A DNA stretch of 64,000 bases from Tribonema minus (Eukaryota; Sar; Xanthophyceae; Tribonematales; Tribonemataceae), in NCBI GenBank assembly GCA_017506865.1, contig JAFCMP010000041.1, positions 62,001 through 126,000 of the forward strand, given 5' to 3'. Position 1 is the first letter of the stretch, and every line of letters starts with the position of its first letter. The notes beneath the pieces are model-generated. The model was not told the origin of the DNA and ran no database searches. It was given only the letters and a program-made list of their open reading frames with translations. The position numbers and the translations under genes were made by a program. Positions 40,501 to 61,226 of this stretch are shown here, piece after piece.

Positions 40501-43500
40501 ACCATGCTTTGGTGCTGCAGGAGATGCACGTGTGCTCGTTCAGGCCGGAAATCAACTTCAACAGCAGGCGCGCGACGGCGTTTCAGCGCGGCCACGATGG
40601 CGACGCCCTCAAGACCAGCGAGCGCCTGCACGCCGAGGCGCACCAGCGCCGCATCGAGAGGCTCAGGGCCACCGCGGAGCAGCAGGTGAGGCGCAGGGGC
40701 GGTGGTCAGCGCTCGGGGTGGTGTGGCAGTGCTCAGCAGCAGAGGTGATGTGTGGCAGTGCTCAAAGGTGGTGTAGCAGTGCTCAAGGTGGTGTGACCGT
40801 GCTCAGACGTGGTGCGGCAGTGCTCAGCAGAAGGTGATGTGGCAGTGCTCGCTCAGCGTGTGGCAGGAGGCGGCGTGAGTGCATGGAGTGCCTTGTGGTG
40901 TGCGAGGCGACTGCGTGCTGGTCATGGCGTGACCAGGCCATGGGGCATCTGCCAGCAAAGGCGCCGCCGCAACTGTGCACGAGCAGGCGCGCTCGTGCTG
41001 GACACACGAGCAGGCCTTCACATGTTGGTGCACCAGTAACGATGCTGATGTTGTCATGGGTGGGTGCCGGTGCTGTTGCGAGCTGCTGTCACTGGCCCTC
41101 TTGTTGAGCACTGCCTATACACAGCGCACCCCATGCCGCCCGTGCAGTCAGCATCAGCTGAGCAATGAGACCGAGTGGCACTGCTGGTTCTGGTTCTGCT
41201 CTGGAGTCACACCCTAGCCTGGCTGCTGCTGTCCTTTGCAGTATCCATTGTGCATGACTGCAGTTGAGCGCTGCTGCAAGCTGAAATTGTGCACCGCCTC
41301 GCCCGTGCGCAGGCGGCAGAGGCGCGAGAGCTGGAGCGCAGCTGCACATTTGAGCCCATTATGTCGCCCAATAGGAGTGGTCAGCATGTGCGCAGCCGTT
41401 ACAGGTACGACACGCTGGTTCAGTTGTATGGTCAGTAGTTCAAGCACGTCCGTTGAAGCGTCGTTCTGAAGGAGCACAAAATGTCATTGACATGTTGGGG
41501 GGCCAGCATATTGTCCAACACTACAGGAGTGGCAATCGCTGCTTTCAGTTGCCTGTGCAAAGGTGGTCAAGAAAGTTTCAAAGCAGTCGTTTGAGTTGGT
41601 GCCAGTGTGCTCGGTGTTGACACAGGCTGATGAACTTGAAGTTGAAGTTGAGGCAACTTACTTCAGGGTCCTCTTCCATCACAGTCAGTGCTGGTCGGCA
41701 CATTGCGAATGCAGCATGTGTCAGCTAAACAGGCTCCTTTGAAAGCTCCGAACAAGCTCGTTTCATTGGTGGCCAGAGCCTTTGTCACTACAGATGTGCG
41801 CACGCAACCGGTGTACTTCAAGTACTCCAGAAACATTCATTCATGTTGTATGGCCATGTTCAAGTGTCAAACGCTAGAGAATGCTGCGCTGTGCTGACTG
41901 CAGGCAAGCGGCCGCAAATGCCGCGCTGCGGCGGCGGAGCACTGACGACGGACTCACAGGGCATCAGTCGCTCTGCGGCGGCGATGCATACGAGCTGGAG
42001 AAGTGCACGTTCACACCCGCTATCATTGGCGCTAAGGTGAGATGCGCGGTGCCATGACGGTTGCACAGAAGTGAAAGGGTGGAACTGCAACCTGACCGCC
42101 GAGAGGATTGGCAGAACTGCTCAGCACACCTACTGGCAATTTGATATCTGGTACCTACTTCGAGTATGAAGAACTGCAGTTGCATCATTATGATGGTGGA
42201 CTGAGGCGCACGATGCCTTCGTCATGTACAGACATAGAAGTTATCAAGTCGGTGGCGCTGTGCCCTACACATGACTGTCATGGATCCACCCTGTGCTTGC
42301 ACTGCTTGCTCCAAGTGCACAACTTGTGTGTCACATCCGCACAACACGCAGCGATGGTTTACATCACCAAACACACACCTGACGATGTGGTACTGCCACT
42401 GTCGCTACCCTCTGCGCCACCCCGCAATGGCCAGGAGAACATGCCCAACGCGCGCGAGTACCTGCAGCACAACGTGGTGGACCGCCTGACGGGAGCGGCG
42501 TTCCTGCAGCCTGCACTTCAACTTGAACTTGATCAGCAGCAGCGCGGCTCCGGGAGCCGCTCCGGCGCCGACCCGCGGCGCGCGCGCCTGGAAGCCCAGG
42601 ATTCTCGGCGATCGTATCGCGAAGATGAATACGGGCAGAGCGCTGAGGATGATGGCAGCGATCAGCTGGGCGAAGGCGGCGGCGGCAGCGCGTATGCGGA
42701 CGACGATGAGGACGCGGCGCGCGCCGTGCGGGAGGCACTTGCGGATGCTCAGGTGCCATGACAGTCACTGTTGAAGTCTGTGTTGAAGTCTGAAGCCTGT
42801 TGCAGTTGAGATGTTACACCGGCCCTTGGACCGCTGCCTCCTCGGCTGTATGGCGTTCCCGGCTGCGATTCGCGGTGGCTATACTTCACTGAGCATTGCT
42901 GCACTGCAGCGCAGCTCATGTCCTGCTGCTGGCAACATCTCTGGAGAGAGCACCAGGACTTTCTTGCATATAGATCTGCCTGCAGAGTGCTATTGCGCCG
43001 AGGCCACATCCCGAGGCCACATCCCAGCAGCAGCGCCACAGCACCAGCACAGCGCCAAACATACCACACCGCTCAGCAACTCAAATTCACCTGCACGCTT
43101 GCCCGAAGCATCGACACATAAGTAGCCACTGCCTTGTTGGTGACCATTTGCGCTCCTGCCGCTGCTCCGCTGAGCACTGCCGCAGGAGCTGCTGCAGCTC
43201 GAGCGCCTCGCGTCGCAGGCGGGCCGCTCCGTAGCGGCGTCCGCCCCGCGGCAGCAGCAGCGCCGCCGCAGCAGCGGCAACAGCAGCGCTCAACACAGCG
43301 CCGCGCAGCAGGCAGAGGACGCCGCGCTCACGGCCGAGATCCAGGCGCTCGCGGCCGAGATCGAGGAGAGCGTCAACGGGGACTGGCGGCAGGACGCGGG
43401 GGATGGCGAGGGGGGCGTGGGGGGGCAGGGGGATGCAGGGGGACGGGGGGGGGCGAGGAGCGCTGCCGCGGCGGCGTCGCTGCGCGCGTTCCTCGCGCGG

Positions 43501-46004
43501 CAGAGCCGCTGGGACGAGCGGCGGCGCGCGCACGTGGCGCACCTGCAGAGCCGCGGCGCGCCCACGTTTACGCCGGAGATGGTCACTGCCGCGCAAGGGG
43601 GCGGCGACGGGGGGTTTGACGGGGGCACGACGACGCGCGGGTCGTTCCTGCAGCGGCTCGCGCGCGACGCGCTGCGCAAGGAGCACGAGTTCCTGCGGCT
43701 CAAGGTGAGAAGCCCTGACGTTTCGGGTCGGAACACAGCTCCAGGACGTCACGTGACCAGCCCATTATGGCGGGCGGCAGCACCAGTACTTACTGCTGTG
43801 TAGTACGAGTATATCGTGCTTACCGGCTGTGCGGCCTTGGCGTACGGTGCTTGCTGCGAAAGAAACGCCAGCGCGGGCTTGATGCGCGGTGGGCGATTGG
43901 GGCAGAGGTGTTTAGTCGCTTTTCCAATCAGTAGCTCCAGTCGTGTCTGCCCTGTACAAGCCTGGCATGCTGCCCACGAGCGCCGGGTGTGCGCATCACA
44001 TCTCCAACAACTGTCGCCTTCAGTAGCTGTGTGAGTTCGATTCGCCGATGGTGGTCTGTGTTGCGAGTATCGCAGTCGAACCAGTGTGTACTGCGGACAC
44101 CACTGCCAAGTTACGCAGCAGCCATGCAGCCCACCCGCTGAAGCACCAAGCGCATGAAAAACCCTACAAATGACCCCAACATCACACAATCTCACTCCTA
44201 ACGCGCGTGCAAATGACACAGTCGGTGGTGCCTCCAGTACTTCCTGCAAGTCGCGTTAGTACACCTTCTCAATCAAGCCGCTTGCGGGACTAGAACAGTC
44301 ATCTGCAGTGCCTCACGCGCACTCGCTGCCGCTGCCGAGCGCTGCTGCAGGCGGCGCGCGATGACCGCGCCAACTGCACCTTTGCGCCGCAGATCACGGC
44401 GCGCTCGCGGCGCCGCAGCGGCCGCAGCGTACTGGAGATGAGTCGCGGCGACCAGCTAAGGCGCGAGACCAACGTGCGGCTGTCGCGGTGCGTCACTCTT
44501 GCACTTGAAGTTGAGGTTGAAGTGCTGTGAATATATGGGGAGTTGTGTGCAGGGGAACCTATGCAGCGCTGAAAAATGAGGAGTTGTTGTGTGATACACG
44601 TGCGCGGCGGCGCATGCGTGCTTGTTTGAGCGCTGCCGCAAGATGCACGTTAACTTCATCCGGCCGGCCACTGTTGACGCAGGCTGAAGGACCGGGAAGC
44701 CACCCCTTGCCCTCAGCAGCCAGCAGCGCGCTACGTTGCGTTTGTGTAATGTACTAGAAGCAATATTCTGTGCCCCAATAGCATGCAGGTTTCACCAAGC
44801 GTCTGTTCTCAAATTTTGGGTTGACCTCATGCGCTGCGAAGGGGAGCAAGTGCCCCAAGTCACGCGTTAGAGGCGAGATTTAGGGTTAGGCGTAGAGTTT
44901 GAACTGCCATCACACTCACCGCAGCGACAAGCGTACAATTTGCGCTGTTGTGGTGCCACACAGATGGGGATGCCATTCCGCACGCTGAGCCACTGCTAAA
45001 GGCTACCCTGAAAACACTGTGTGCTGCCCGCAGTGAGCCCTGCCACAACGCGTTTTGAGTGCAGCAACATGATACCTGAATCTCCGCTTCACAACTTGCG
45101 TTCTTGTGTGATGGCAGGTTGCGCATGGAGCGTGAGCAGCTGGGTGATGTCACGTTTGAGCCGCAGCTCAATGATGGGCCCGCGTCAAGGGGCGTCAAGA
45201 GCCACTTGCAGGTGAGGTTGAGGTTGAAGTTCGGGGTAGGACTGCAAGTACCGTAGTGGTAAAGCTGCGGCTGGAGCCGTCTTCAGGTAGGAAAACGGTG
45301 TGGCTAGGAGTGCGGCATGCTGCCCAAGTCCTGCTCGCTTTGCCGTCATGCACGTCACTTCTCATGGTGGGGAGCGCTTTGGTTGATGTACCAACTTCAA
45401 CGCAAAGGCCCTTGCAGAAGAGTTTCAGGGGACTTCGGACTTGCAGGCTAGCCCGCGATGTGATCTGCCAGTACACCGTACCGCACTGCAAGTCAACGTT
45501 TTCGTCCATCTTGGAAAAGCATTTGACGTGTACGCCTTGCTGCTGCGCAAGGCATCTAGCGCAGATTCTCACCGGCCCCGCGTCCCTTGCGACGCACGCA
45601 TTCGGCCGCAAATGAGCGCTCGCTTCACACATGTGCAAACGTGCGCTTGGTGGTGGTAGCTGCTGCTAGCATCGCTGCACTGCCAGCCGCTGCCGCCGCT
45701 GTGCACACACTGACGCCGCCGCACGCCGCCCCTCAATACCACCAACGCGCGCGCGCAGGTGGTCAGCGACCCGGAGTCGTACATTGCGCGCGTCCAGGCG
45801 CGGCAGCGGCGCAGGGACGAGCGCACGCTCAACGCGCGCGTCGCGCGCGCCGCCGCGGAGGCCGCCGACTGCACCTTCCAGCCGCAGACGGCGGAGTGCC
45901 CCGCGTACGTGCGGCGCATCGCGGCGAGCATGGCGGAGGCGCGCGCGGCGGCGGCGGCGGAGGCGGCGCGGCCGCGCTCGCCGCCGCGCCCGGACTGGCG
46001 CTGA
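37570..46004 (+). CDS. Large protein with repeated CTFxPxI motifs, coiled-coil type
   Basis: Exons: 37570-38214, 38766-38927, 39618-39803, 40521-40685, 41313-41404, 41904-42036, 42435-42752, 43186-43704, 44351-44487, 45118-45211, 45759-46004 (2697 nt, 898 aa, all phases agree). The N-terminal 215 residues are Ser/Ala-rich and then very acidic. From residue 270 a short motif recurs: CTFRPQI (281), CSFRPEI (336), CTFEPIM (397), CTFTPAI (451), PTFTPEM (693), CTFAPQI (749), VTFEPQL (797), CTFQPQT (855). Each is flanked by Arg/Glu-rich helical segments such as RDKSANARRRRQD and HQRRIERLRA. Similar C-T-F-x-P-x-I repeats occur, as I recall, in cytoskeletal or flagellar proteins of protists, so a structural role is possible but unproven. 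There is no signal peptide or membrane segment. Nearly every motif has its own exon. The start at 37570 is followed by a good coding stretch with no upstream splice signal. Confidence 0.82.
39264..39430. repeat. GAGCACTGAC-type degenerate short repeats in a CTF gene intron
   Basis: GAGCGCTGACTTT, GGGCACTGACGAA, GAGCACTGACCTC, GAGCACTGACATC, GAGCAGTGACATC and GAACGCTGACCCC recur every 15-40 bp. Many pair with ATCAAT/ATCGATCAC. No coding sense is apparent. Confidence 0.6.
39877..39951 (+). repeat. Near-identical duplicate of the CTF gene exon 3 3' end, possible extra exon
   Basis: This 75-bp copy of the end of exon 3 (39737-39803 plus donor) reads VSTWQRDKSANARRRRQDAE and is then followed by the same GTGCGT donor. 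It is preceded by ATTATTTTGAAG, a usable acceptor, giving 25 codons (ALRVSTWQRDKS onward) in phase 0 at both ends. It could therefore be spliced in without breaking frame. Flanking sequence is duplicated too: GCCGCCCGCCAGACTCA occurs near 39824 and 40025. It is the youngest-looking of the junction duplications in this window. Confidence 0.85.
40701..40867. repeat. Short tandem repeats GTGGTGTGGCAGTGCTCA, about seven imperfect copies
   Basis: Units of roughly 20-30 bp with the core GGCAGTGCTCA follow directly after the donor of CTF gene exon 4 (40685). They are purine/GT-rich, have no coding frame, and vary in spacing. Confidence 0.75.
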
Positions 46005-47776
46005 GCGCTGACTGACTTGAAGCTTTTGCTGATGGGGGTGCGCGGCGCGTTGCGGCGAGCGGTCGGCGCAGGGAGGGCGGGTGGTGTGTGTGTGGCGCGC
46101 CTGCGGAGAGAGTGTGGCGGAGGTGTGCACATTGGCGGCGGCGGCGACGGTGGCCGCTGCGGTGGCATTCGCGCCGCCTGTGCTGCTGCCGCCCGGTGCA
46201 AGTGGACCGCTGCTGAGCTTTGCTGCGCATGTGCTGAGCATTGCCGCGGTGACTGATGTCACGTGCGGCTGCTGCACAGGGCTGCGGGGGGCTGGGGAGC
46301 AGCGAAGGCAGTGGTGACAGCAGCAAATGCCAGGCACAGCACAGGCGCATGAGTGGCGTATCATGCGGGCGCGGTGCCAGCGGCAGCCTGGCAGGCGACG
46401 GCGCCACGCGCGAAGCTGCGCTGGCCCTGAGTCACGCGACTGCGCTGTGCCGAGCTGAGCACGCTGACTTCAGTCAGGCTTGCTGAGCGCTGATGCAGGC
46501 TTGCAACCACAACGAAAGGAATGAGCATGGTGGAGGCAGCAGCCCCTCTCTGTGCCGACATCCCAGAGGCGTCTGCAGTCGTGTCAGAGCAGGTTCGCCC
46601 TCACGAGAAGAACTTTGCTCTGGCTCACGTGCCTCACGGTTGCCGCAACTTCAATCGCGCCGCCGGAGTCGTGTTGTGCCCTCTGCTGTGCGGTGCCTTC
46701 CACGCATTTGCATTGTGGGCCAGGGGTGAGGGCGTGTGCGGCGATGGGTTGAGCGCTGCAGCAGTGCCGCAGAGGGCACGGCCGGCAGCGCCCGCGGCTG
46801 CGCCAGCTGCGTGCCCTGCATACTCACTCTGTCGTCCAATTGACATGCCACAACATGGTCAGGCAGTGTCCTCATGGGGGCAGCAATTGCCTCCCCTAAT
46901 CATAGCTGTATTGCGTGGTGGTTGCCGTAGCGGTGGTCGTTGCGCCAGTGCATAGGGCAGGGCCAGTGAGCCATGCAGACAAGGTGCCTGACGAAGTCAG
47001 CTGCTGATCAGTGTGGCGGCACTTGACGTGCAAGGTTGGGCGTTGAGCTGCTGACACTTCTTTGTTTCAGGTGCAATCAGCATTGCAGCTTTTTAAATGG
47101 CAGTCAGGACGTTGTGTGCTGTGGCACTCGATGAATGAAGAGCAACGGCGTCCTCGTCCTCGCCCTCCTTTTTTTTAGTTTTTCGCTGCATTGGCACAGG
47201 GAGGTGCCATAACGGTGACAGTGCCTGTGTGCATACAAATGAGGTGATTATTGTGGACAGTTGACTTCGTGTCTGTTTAAGGGTTGACTGAGCAGTGCCA
47301 TATAAGCACGCTGCTGCGAGCATTCCTGTTTCTGCATGCTGAATGCATGAAGGCCCTTCAGGGCTGTCCTCGGTCCATGTAGGCCAATCTCCTGGTCACT
47401 TCATCCTTCCCTCAAGTAGATGCGGAAGTAGACAGGGCCGTAGCAGGTGACGTGCCGCTTGTTTGGTTTGACAAAAGCACGTGGTGTGGGCGTGTTGCAC
47501 GACGGACACTCGAGGGCTAAGTTTCCAGAGAGACCAAACCGTCGGTGGCGTGTCACCTTTCGTCCACACGCGGGTGTAACCGTCACTAACATTTGTTTTT
47601 TTTATGTGAGCAGTTGAGCAGCCGCAGTCACCAGTGGTTTCGCCGTCTACAACGCGCTCTAAGAGTAGCCGACACCGCAGCAACAAATTCAATCAGCAGC
47701 AGCAACACGAAGAACCGTCGGCATCTGACACGAACGTGCGAATCCACTAGAGGCTGCAGCGAACACCCTGTGCGTC
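46005..47776. other. Intergenic region between the CTF-motif gene and the surface-protein cluster
   Basis: The left half (to about 46400) is very GC-rich and resembles decayed coding sequence but has no frame I can support. An open frame of 144 codons at 46521-46955 lacks similarity, signal peptide or splice context. The promoter of the gene starting at 47777 must lie near the right end. Nothing else is recognised. Confidence 0.45.
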
Positions 47777-50700
47777 ATGCCTGCTGATACTAGGAGACGA
47801 GCAGCAGCAGTGTTTGCGGCAGGCCTCTGCCTCGTCAGCCTAGCCACAGCAGCCCATTCGAGTGGCTCGCTGCGCAAAGTCTCCGTCGAAGTGGATGCAC
47901 AAGGCTACGACAGGCAGCTCGCATTGGCGGCCACGTATCAGGGGTGGCCATACAAGGACACCAAGCTCATTCTGGCAGGATCAGCCACTCTGGAGGCGGA
48001 GCTGTTTGACATGGGGGGCGAGGGCGTCGCGTACCATAACGTCGATGTGAGCAGTGGCCAACCCCCTAATGTCATACGCTTGGAGGAGCCCATCAAGAAG
48101 AATGGGCCCAACGTGAAGTGCGCAATACAGATAAACAACGCTTCCAAGACTGGTGGGGATGCCAAGGCAACTGAGCAGGACGGAGAGATTGCCACTGGCA
48201 TGGGCATGACAGGTCAGTAAAGCAGTGCTCAGCGCTCTTGTCGTGTGCGATCGTGTAGGTGCTTGTATGCGCTCAGATTAGTTTTCAAAGTCAGTGCTAG
48301 CTGATCATACATGCGTGGCCGACATCGTGCAACCACTTTCAACTATGCCTGCCTGATGCGCACTGTCTCGGAAATGTCAGCGTATGCAAAGCTCTGCGCT
48401 GGCAACAAGGGCACACCTACTGGTCCAATGGCGTCGCGGTGGTCACGCGCTAAAGAACCCCCGCCTCACGCGCATTGACTGTGTCACGCACTTTTAAGCT
48501 CGCGCAACAGCAGTTCCGTGATTATCGCCGCCTAAACACGTTACACTGCACACACAAGCAACTGCCGTCTATGTAGCACGTGACACAGTGTTAGTTCATG
48601 CAGCCGGGGCGTTGAGTGACCGCTTACTTGCGCGGGGGGTTCATGACAGTGGCCTACTGCTTGCACAGTCTGTGAGGTCTGGTTGAGGTGGAGTGAGGTA
48701 CTTCAAGTGGGTACTGTTTCTGTTAGCACCACGCAATGTTTTCCGTGCGAGTCTTGCGTGTTGTGAGTTGTCGAATGCGGATGGCAGTCTGCGGTGATCA
48801 GAACTCGGTGAGGTGCAACACATTACCTTGCGCATCAGCAGCAGGTGGACCTGCTGTAGGGCCACAAGCAACGTTAACGGCAGGTTTCATTTACGTACAG
48901 CACGTCATGCAGATGGTAATCCTAGCCGTAATGCTTACCCTGACATCTGCATGCGATTGTTGTATTTTTGAGCCGACGGCGCACTACGAGAAGTGTGCAT
49001 ACATAGTCCGTGCTGGCCGATTCAATCTGGCTGTGGTTCAACAAGTAAATGTGGACAAGGGCTTTCTATACAGCATCAAGTACTTGAAAGGCAGCTGCTT
49101 GACCGGCGCAACATTATCTGGTGCATGCAGCTGATGCGCAGATGCTGTCTGCAGCTGGAAAAACATACGTGACCATTGTTAAACTTAACTTGGCACCTAC
49201 CCTTCACCGTCATTTCAGCACCAGCACCGTGCACAGCTAGCACCACCACTGCAGCACTGAAACCGTTGCTCAGCACAACAATCTGACATTGCAAACCCCA
49301 CAGCAAAGGTGATGATGTCCTCACCTCATATATGACACCAGCGGTGCAGCGCTGCCACAACAGAGGGCATTGCCACTGCGTGGAGCTTTCTTCAGCGTGC
49401 GGTCAGTACAATCGCATTCCGCTTCCCCCCCCCCCCCCCCCCCCCCCCCCCTGCCCCAGCGCAGTTCAAACCTGTACGCACGCCCAGTGAGCATGCAGTT
49501 CCTGAGAGCTGCGGCAACACATTGGTTGCTTTATGCAGTAAGGCTTTCTGTGTGGCAAAGGTCCTCCATGCTTCAACGCACCGCTGCCTGCATTGCTCAA
49601 CACACATTTGGACCTGATCTGACCTGCGTTGCGCCCTTGTTGAGCGCTGCTGCAGGCGAATGGATGCGCTACACGATAGAGGTGCCCGTCGGCGGAACCT
49701 TCTCCACGCTGTGGCGCGTCGCTGCCTACAACCCTTCCGGCGACACCGTCCCCGTGATGACCAAGATGACCATCGGCACCGGGGACGAGGTGAATCCGTG
49801 CGCTCTCAACGGCGGCGGCGGTCTGAGCCAGTACTCCAATACGGGGTGGTGGAAGGGGTTCAACACGTACTCTGGTGAGTTGAAGTTGCAGCAAGTGTGT
49901 GGGCAATGCCAGACTTGAAGTACTGGTTGCTCTGTCGCTTCAGGCAGTAACGAAACCTGCAAATCGTCAAATTGAAGCCTTTTGTAGTCAGCACGTCAGA
50001 CTTGCAGTCGTGTCTACCCGTTGTTTTGTGCCGATCCACCGCCATATATGGCTGCGTTTGAGAAGATGGCTTTTTTTCTATCAGCGTCAGTGGCAGCCTC
50101 GCTTGACACCTCTTTCGCTCACTATCAAAGCCTGATGGCAATTGCAAGCAACCAATTGCTTCTTTGCAGCCACACTCTGCTGGATACTGTTGTCTGGGCG
50201 TTACTTGAGAGATGGTGGATTTGCGTGCACTGCAAGGCCATTCTGTGCGCCAGCAGTGGTGCATGACGGACCTACCTCAGGTCTTGCTGATTGATGCGAG
50301 CAGTCTAACACCTGAGGCTTTTGCAGACAATCGGGACATAGCGTGGAGTGCACACAATCATCAGCATTCGGACAGACTTGGGCTGATGAGTTATTCTCCC
50401 ACTCAATTTGGCACTTAGGTGCAGCTTGCATGCACACAGGCTTTGCTGGAGTGACACAATGTATGCTGAGACATGCCGCCGGCGCTGTCACTCTTATCCT
50501 GATCAGGAAAACATATCTCTTTACTAATCCCTGAAAACTGTACGCGCAAAGGTGCATCAAGTATATGCAGTACAGCTTGTGGGACCGCAGACGCGGCACG
50601 TTGCCTGCGCACCCACAATCCATACCGAACATCAAAGTCCGGTCACTGACACCCCTGTAGGTCAGTCCACACAGGCATTGACATGTTGACTGCGACGCCT

Positions 50701-51613
50701 GTGCCCAATCATTGCCTGCCTCCCCCAAGTAACCGCTTTGTAACCGCTTGCTGCCTCAGGTGCGGACATGGCCATCCCCACCGGCACGCACATCCTGACA
50801 GTCTGCTTGGAGCAGGTGCAGGGGTTTGAGCTCAACTGGATCAGGTTCAACCAGCTGAGCTTTGACAATGCCACTGCAAAACCCACAACAAAGCCCACTA
50901 CTACTACGACGGCAAACGTCCAGGCACCTGCGGCAACGGAGGTGAGGCTAGGGCTTGAAGTAACGTTTGGACTGGGAAAGCCGCATGGTGTAAGAGCAGG
51001 CTGGGTTGCAATGTGCAGCCCGCTTGAGTGCTTTAGGTCTTGAAGTTGATGGCTTGGTCAGGCCTGTTTTTGCAATTACATCAAGAGCACAGGTACAAAG
51101 GCCGTTGAGGCAATGTGTGTCTTGATAGACGCGAATCGCGTGACACATGCATCAGTGCTGTGCTGCATATTTCAAATACCAGCTGACTTTGTGACTTTGA
51201 AAGCGTCACTCCAGCATCAGTGCTATCACAGCACTGCTACGGACCAAAGCGCCGCCCTACTAATCCTTTTGTCCACACTCTGCAACGCTTGTGTGTGTGT
51301 GTGTGTGTGTGTGTGTTGCCTGGCTCAGCCGCCTGCCGACAACGCGGGGGATGACAACGCGACGATTACAGACGCGTGCCTTGCGGTCGGCGAGACGTGT
51401 GAAGCATCTGACCAGTGCTGCTCCGGCACCATCTGTAGCACCCATTCCGTGTGCGTGCAGCTTACCACAGGCACGGTTGACTCCAGTGCCGGCGTGAAAA
51501 CCGCCACCACCACTGGCACCACGGAGAGCACCGGGGCTGCAAGCGGCAGGGCACTGGGCGCCCTGACCAGCGTACTGCTGGCAGCGCTGCTCAGCATGGG
51601 CCTGCAGTGGTAG
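47777..51613 (+). CDS. Secreted CBM6-like protein with a cystine-knot module and C-terminal anchor
   Basis: Exons: 47777-48212, 49656-49874, 50760-50941, 51329-51613 (1122 nt, 373 aa, phases agree). An N-terminal signal peptide is evident (AAAVFAAGLCLVSLATAAHS). The carbohydrate-binding module family 6-like fold is spread over three exons: LEAELFDMGGEGVAYHNVD, then GEWMRYTIEVPVGGTF with WRVAAYNPSGD, then GTHILTVCLEQVQGFELNWI. Such modules bind beta-glucans, xylan or agarose-type sugars. A Thr/Lys/Pro linker leads to a six-Cys knot (Cys 296, 303, 309, 310, 315, 321; spacing 6-5-0-4-5). The last 22 residues are hydrophobic and end LSMGLQW, fitting a GPI signal. The protein is therefore predicted to sit on the cell surface or wall. 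The first donor is GTCAGT. A GT-repeat (51287-51316) sits just before the last acceptor. It is a paralogue of the next gene. Confidence 0.86.
49425..49451. repeat. Homopolymer of 27 C in an intron
   Basis: It lies about 200 bp before the acceptor at 49655, so it is too far to be the pyrimidine tract unless an unseen exon follows. It is the plus-strand counterpart of the many G runs elsewhere. Confidence 0.85.
51287..51316. repeat. GT dinucleotide repeat (about 15 units) before an acceptor
   Basis: The tract CTTGTGTGTG continues to TTGCCTGGCTCAG, where exon 51329-51613 begins. Here a TG repeat stands where the polypyrimidine tract would be expected. Confidence 0.85.
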
Positions 51614-53299
51614 AACTTCAACTTCAATGGCGCTGCGCCCGCCGGTCTGCAGTGTTGGAAGGGGGGGTAGCGGAGGCGGCGGTGACTATGGGGGTGCTGG
51701 TTGGCTCTCTTGCTCAGATGCCGTAGGCGGCAGCGTTGGAGATTGCAACGGGGGGCGGGGCGAGTAAACCTCAGATTTCTCCTGTGCGTGGGGGTCGCGG
51801 ATACGCTGGTGCCGCGGTATCTGCTGCTGCCGCCTGCGCGCACAGGCAGCAGCACTTGCTGGTACGGTGTGTACCTCCAAGGAGTACGCTGCTTGCCTGA
51901 GCACTGATGACATGAGCATCATCACTGCTCATCACGCATGCTTCACACGTCCGTGTCGTTCAATGCGCGCAGACGCTCTGAAGCTCGGCGCGCGCACGTC
52001 GCGCCGTTGCGCGCTTCCACTTGTACAGTACTTGTTGAAGTATCTGCCACTGGGCACCATGATGCGGTGCGTGTTGCTTTCATTAGTGGGGTCAAGGTTG
52101 TGACAGGTATAGGCGCACCGGTCAGCGCTGTCGTGCGCGGTGAACGCCGAGTGTGAGCGATGAGGGGCAACGATGTTGATTGCAGCGTGTTGGATGTTGG
52201 TTTACATCAGTTTGCGTGAGTTGCTCCTATCCACATGAAGGTTTTTTACCACCGTGCTTTCGGAGCATTCTACAAACTCTGCTTGCACCGACCCTTTGCA
52301 TGCGGTATGTATTGCTGCCATGAAAGACTCGTCTGGCCGGCGAAGGGACTCAAATGCCGCATGCATGTGCATGTCTGGTGGCAAAACAGTCAATAGGACA
52401 TCAAGGGCGGTCTGTTTCACTCATACAACACAATTGTGTGTTATCGCCTGAGGTTACATGGCAGCAAATGTGAGCCCCTTCAATTGCCAAATTACCACCC
52501 TGGCAGCTGTGCACATGCGGGATGCAATCCTTGGCCTCATTCAAGAAGCATCTCATGGCGATCATTTGCAAGACCAGGGGCAGCAGAGCTCTTGAACTGC
52601 TACAAATCATAGCTTTGCAGTCACTGCTGCAGCAAGAGGACATGGGCGCGGCACCGGCTTGCCGACATTGCATCAAGCATGCCTTGGTGACCACTGGCAA
52701 TCACTGACTGGTGGTAACCTATTTGATTAGTGTGCACACGATATGTTACCTGTTAAGCGGATGAGTATGCGGCTGCCTACAGGCCATGGCTTCGTGCAAG
52801 GCCAACCATGAGAACCCGGCAAGCAACAATTTTCTAACTTGGGTGCCCTAACCGACGAGTCCAGCAGTGCGCTCAGGCATCAGCAACGCGTCTCCGTACA
52901 TGTCGTACATATACTGAGATGCTAGTATGCAAGCCTAACGCTACGCGCCCCCCCTTACAGCCAAGGGGGGGCGCTTCACACTTTTTGTAACGGTTGCAAT
53001 TGCCAATGAATGAATGTGAACTGGCCGTCAACTCGGAGCTTCTAGTGAGCATGCAGTAGAAAGTGCCTACTGCAGCGCTGGAGTCACAGAGGTAGCACTC
53101 ATACAACAGCCAGCAGCTGGCACTGGCCTGGTGTTGCTTTAGGTGAGAGTGGCGATGACATGTTGTTGTTGCCTCCAAGCAGGCACACCTGGCGCTTGCT
53201 GGGGGAAGTTGCTGCTACCTATCGCTAATATCTCTCATCTGTAAACTCTGCTACTGTGCTCGCAGACGTGTGAGGCGAGTCTAAGCTCGCTTCAGGGCG
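51614..53299. other. Intergenic region between two tandem CBM6-knot paralogues
   Basis: No gene is supported. The sequence is mixed in composition with scattered TTGAAGT words (for example near 52034). Upstream control of the gene starting at 53300 should be in the right part. No paralogue relic was recognised. Confidence 0.45.

Positions 53300-61226
<7,927 letters not shown>

Noticed and set aside
46521-46955. 144-codon plus-strand open frame between genes
   Set aside because: No similarity, signal peptide or splice context; open frames of this size are common in this GC-rich DNA.
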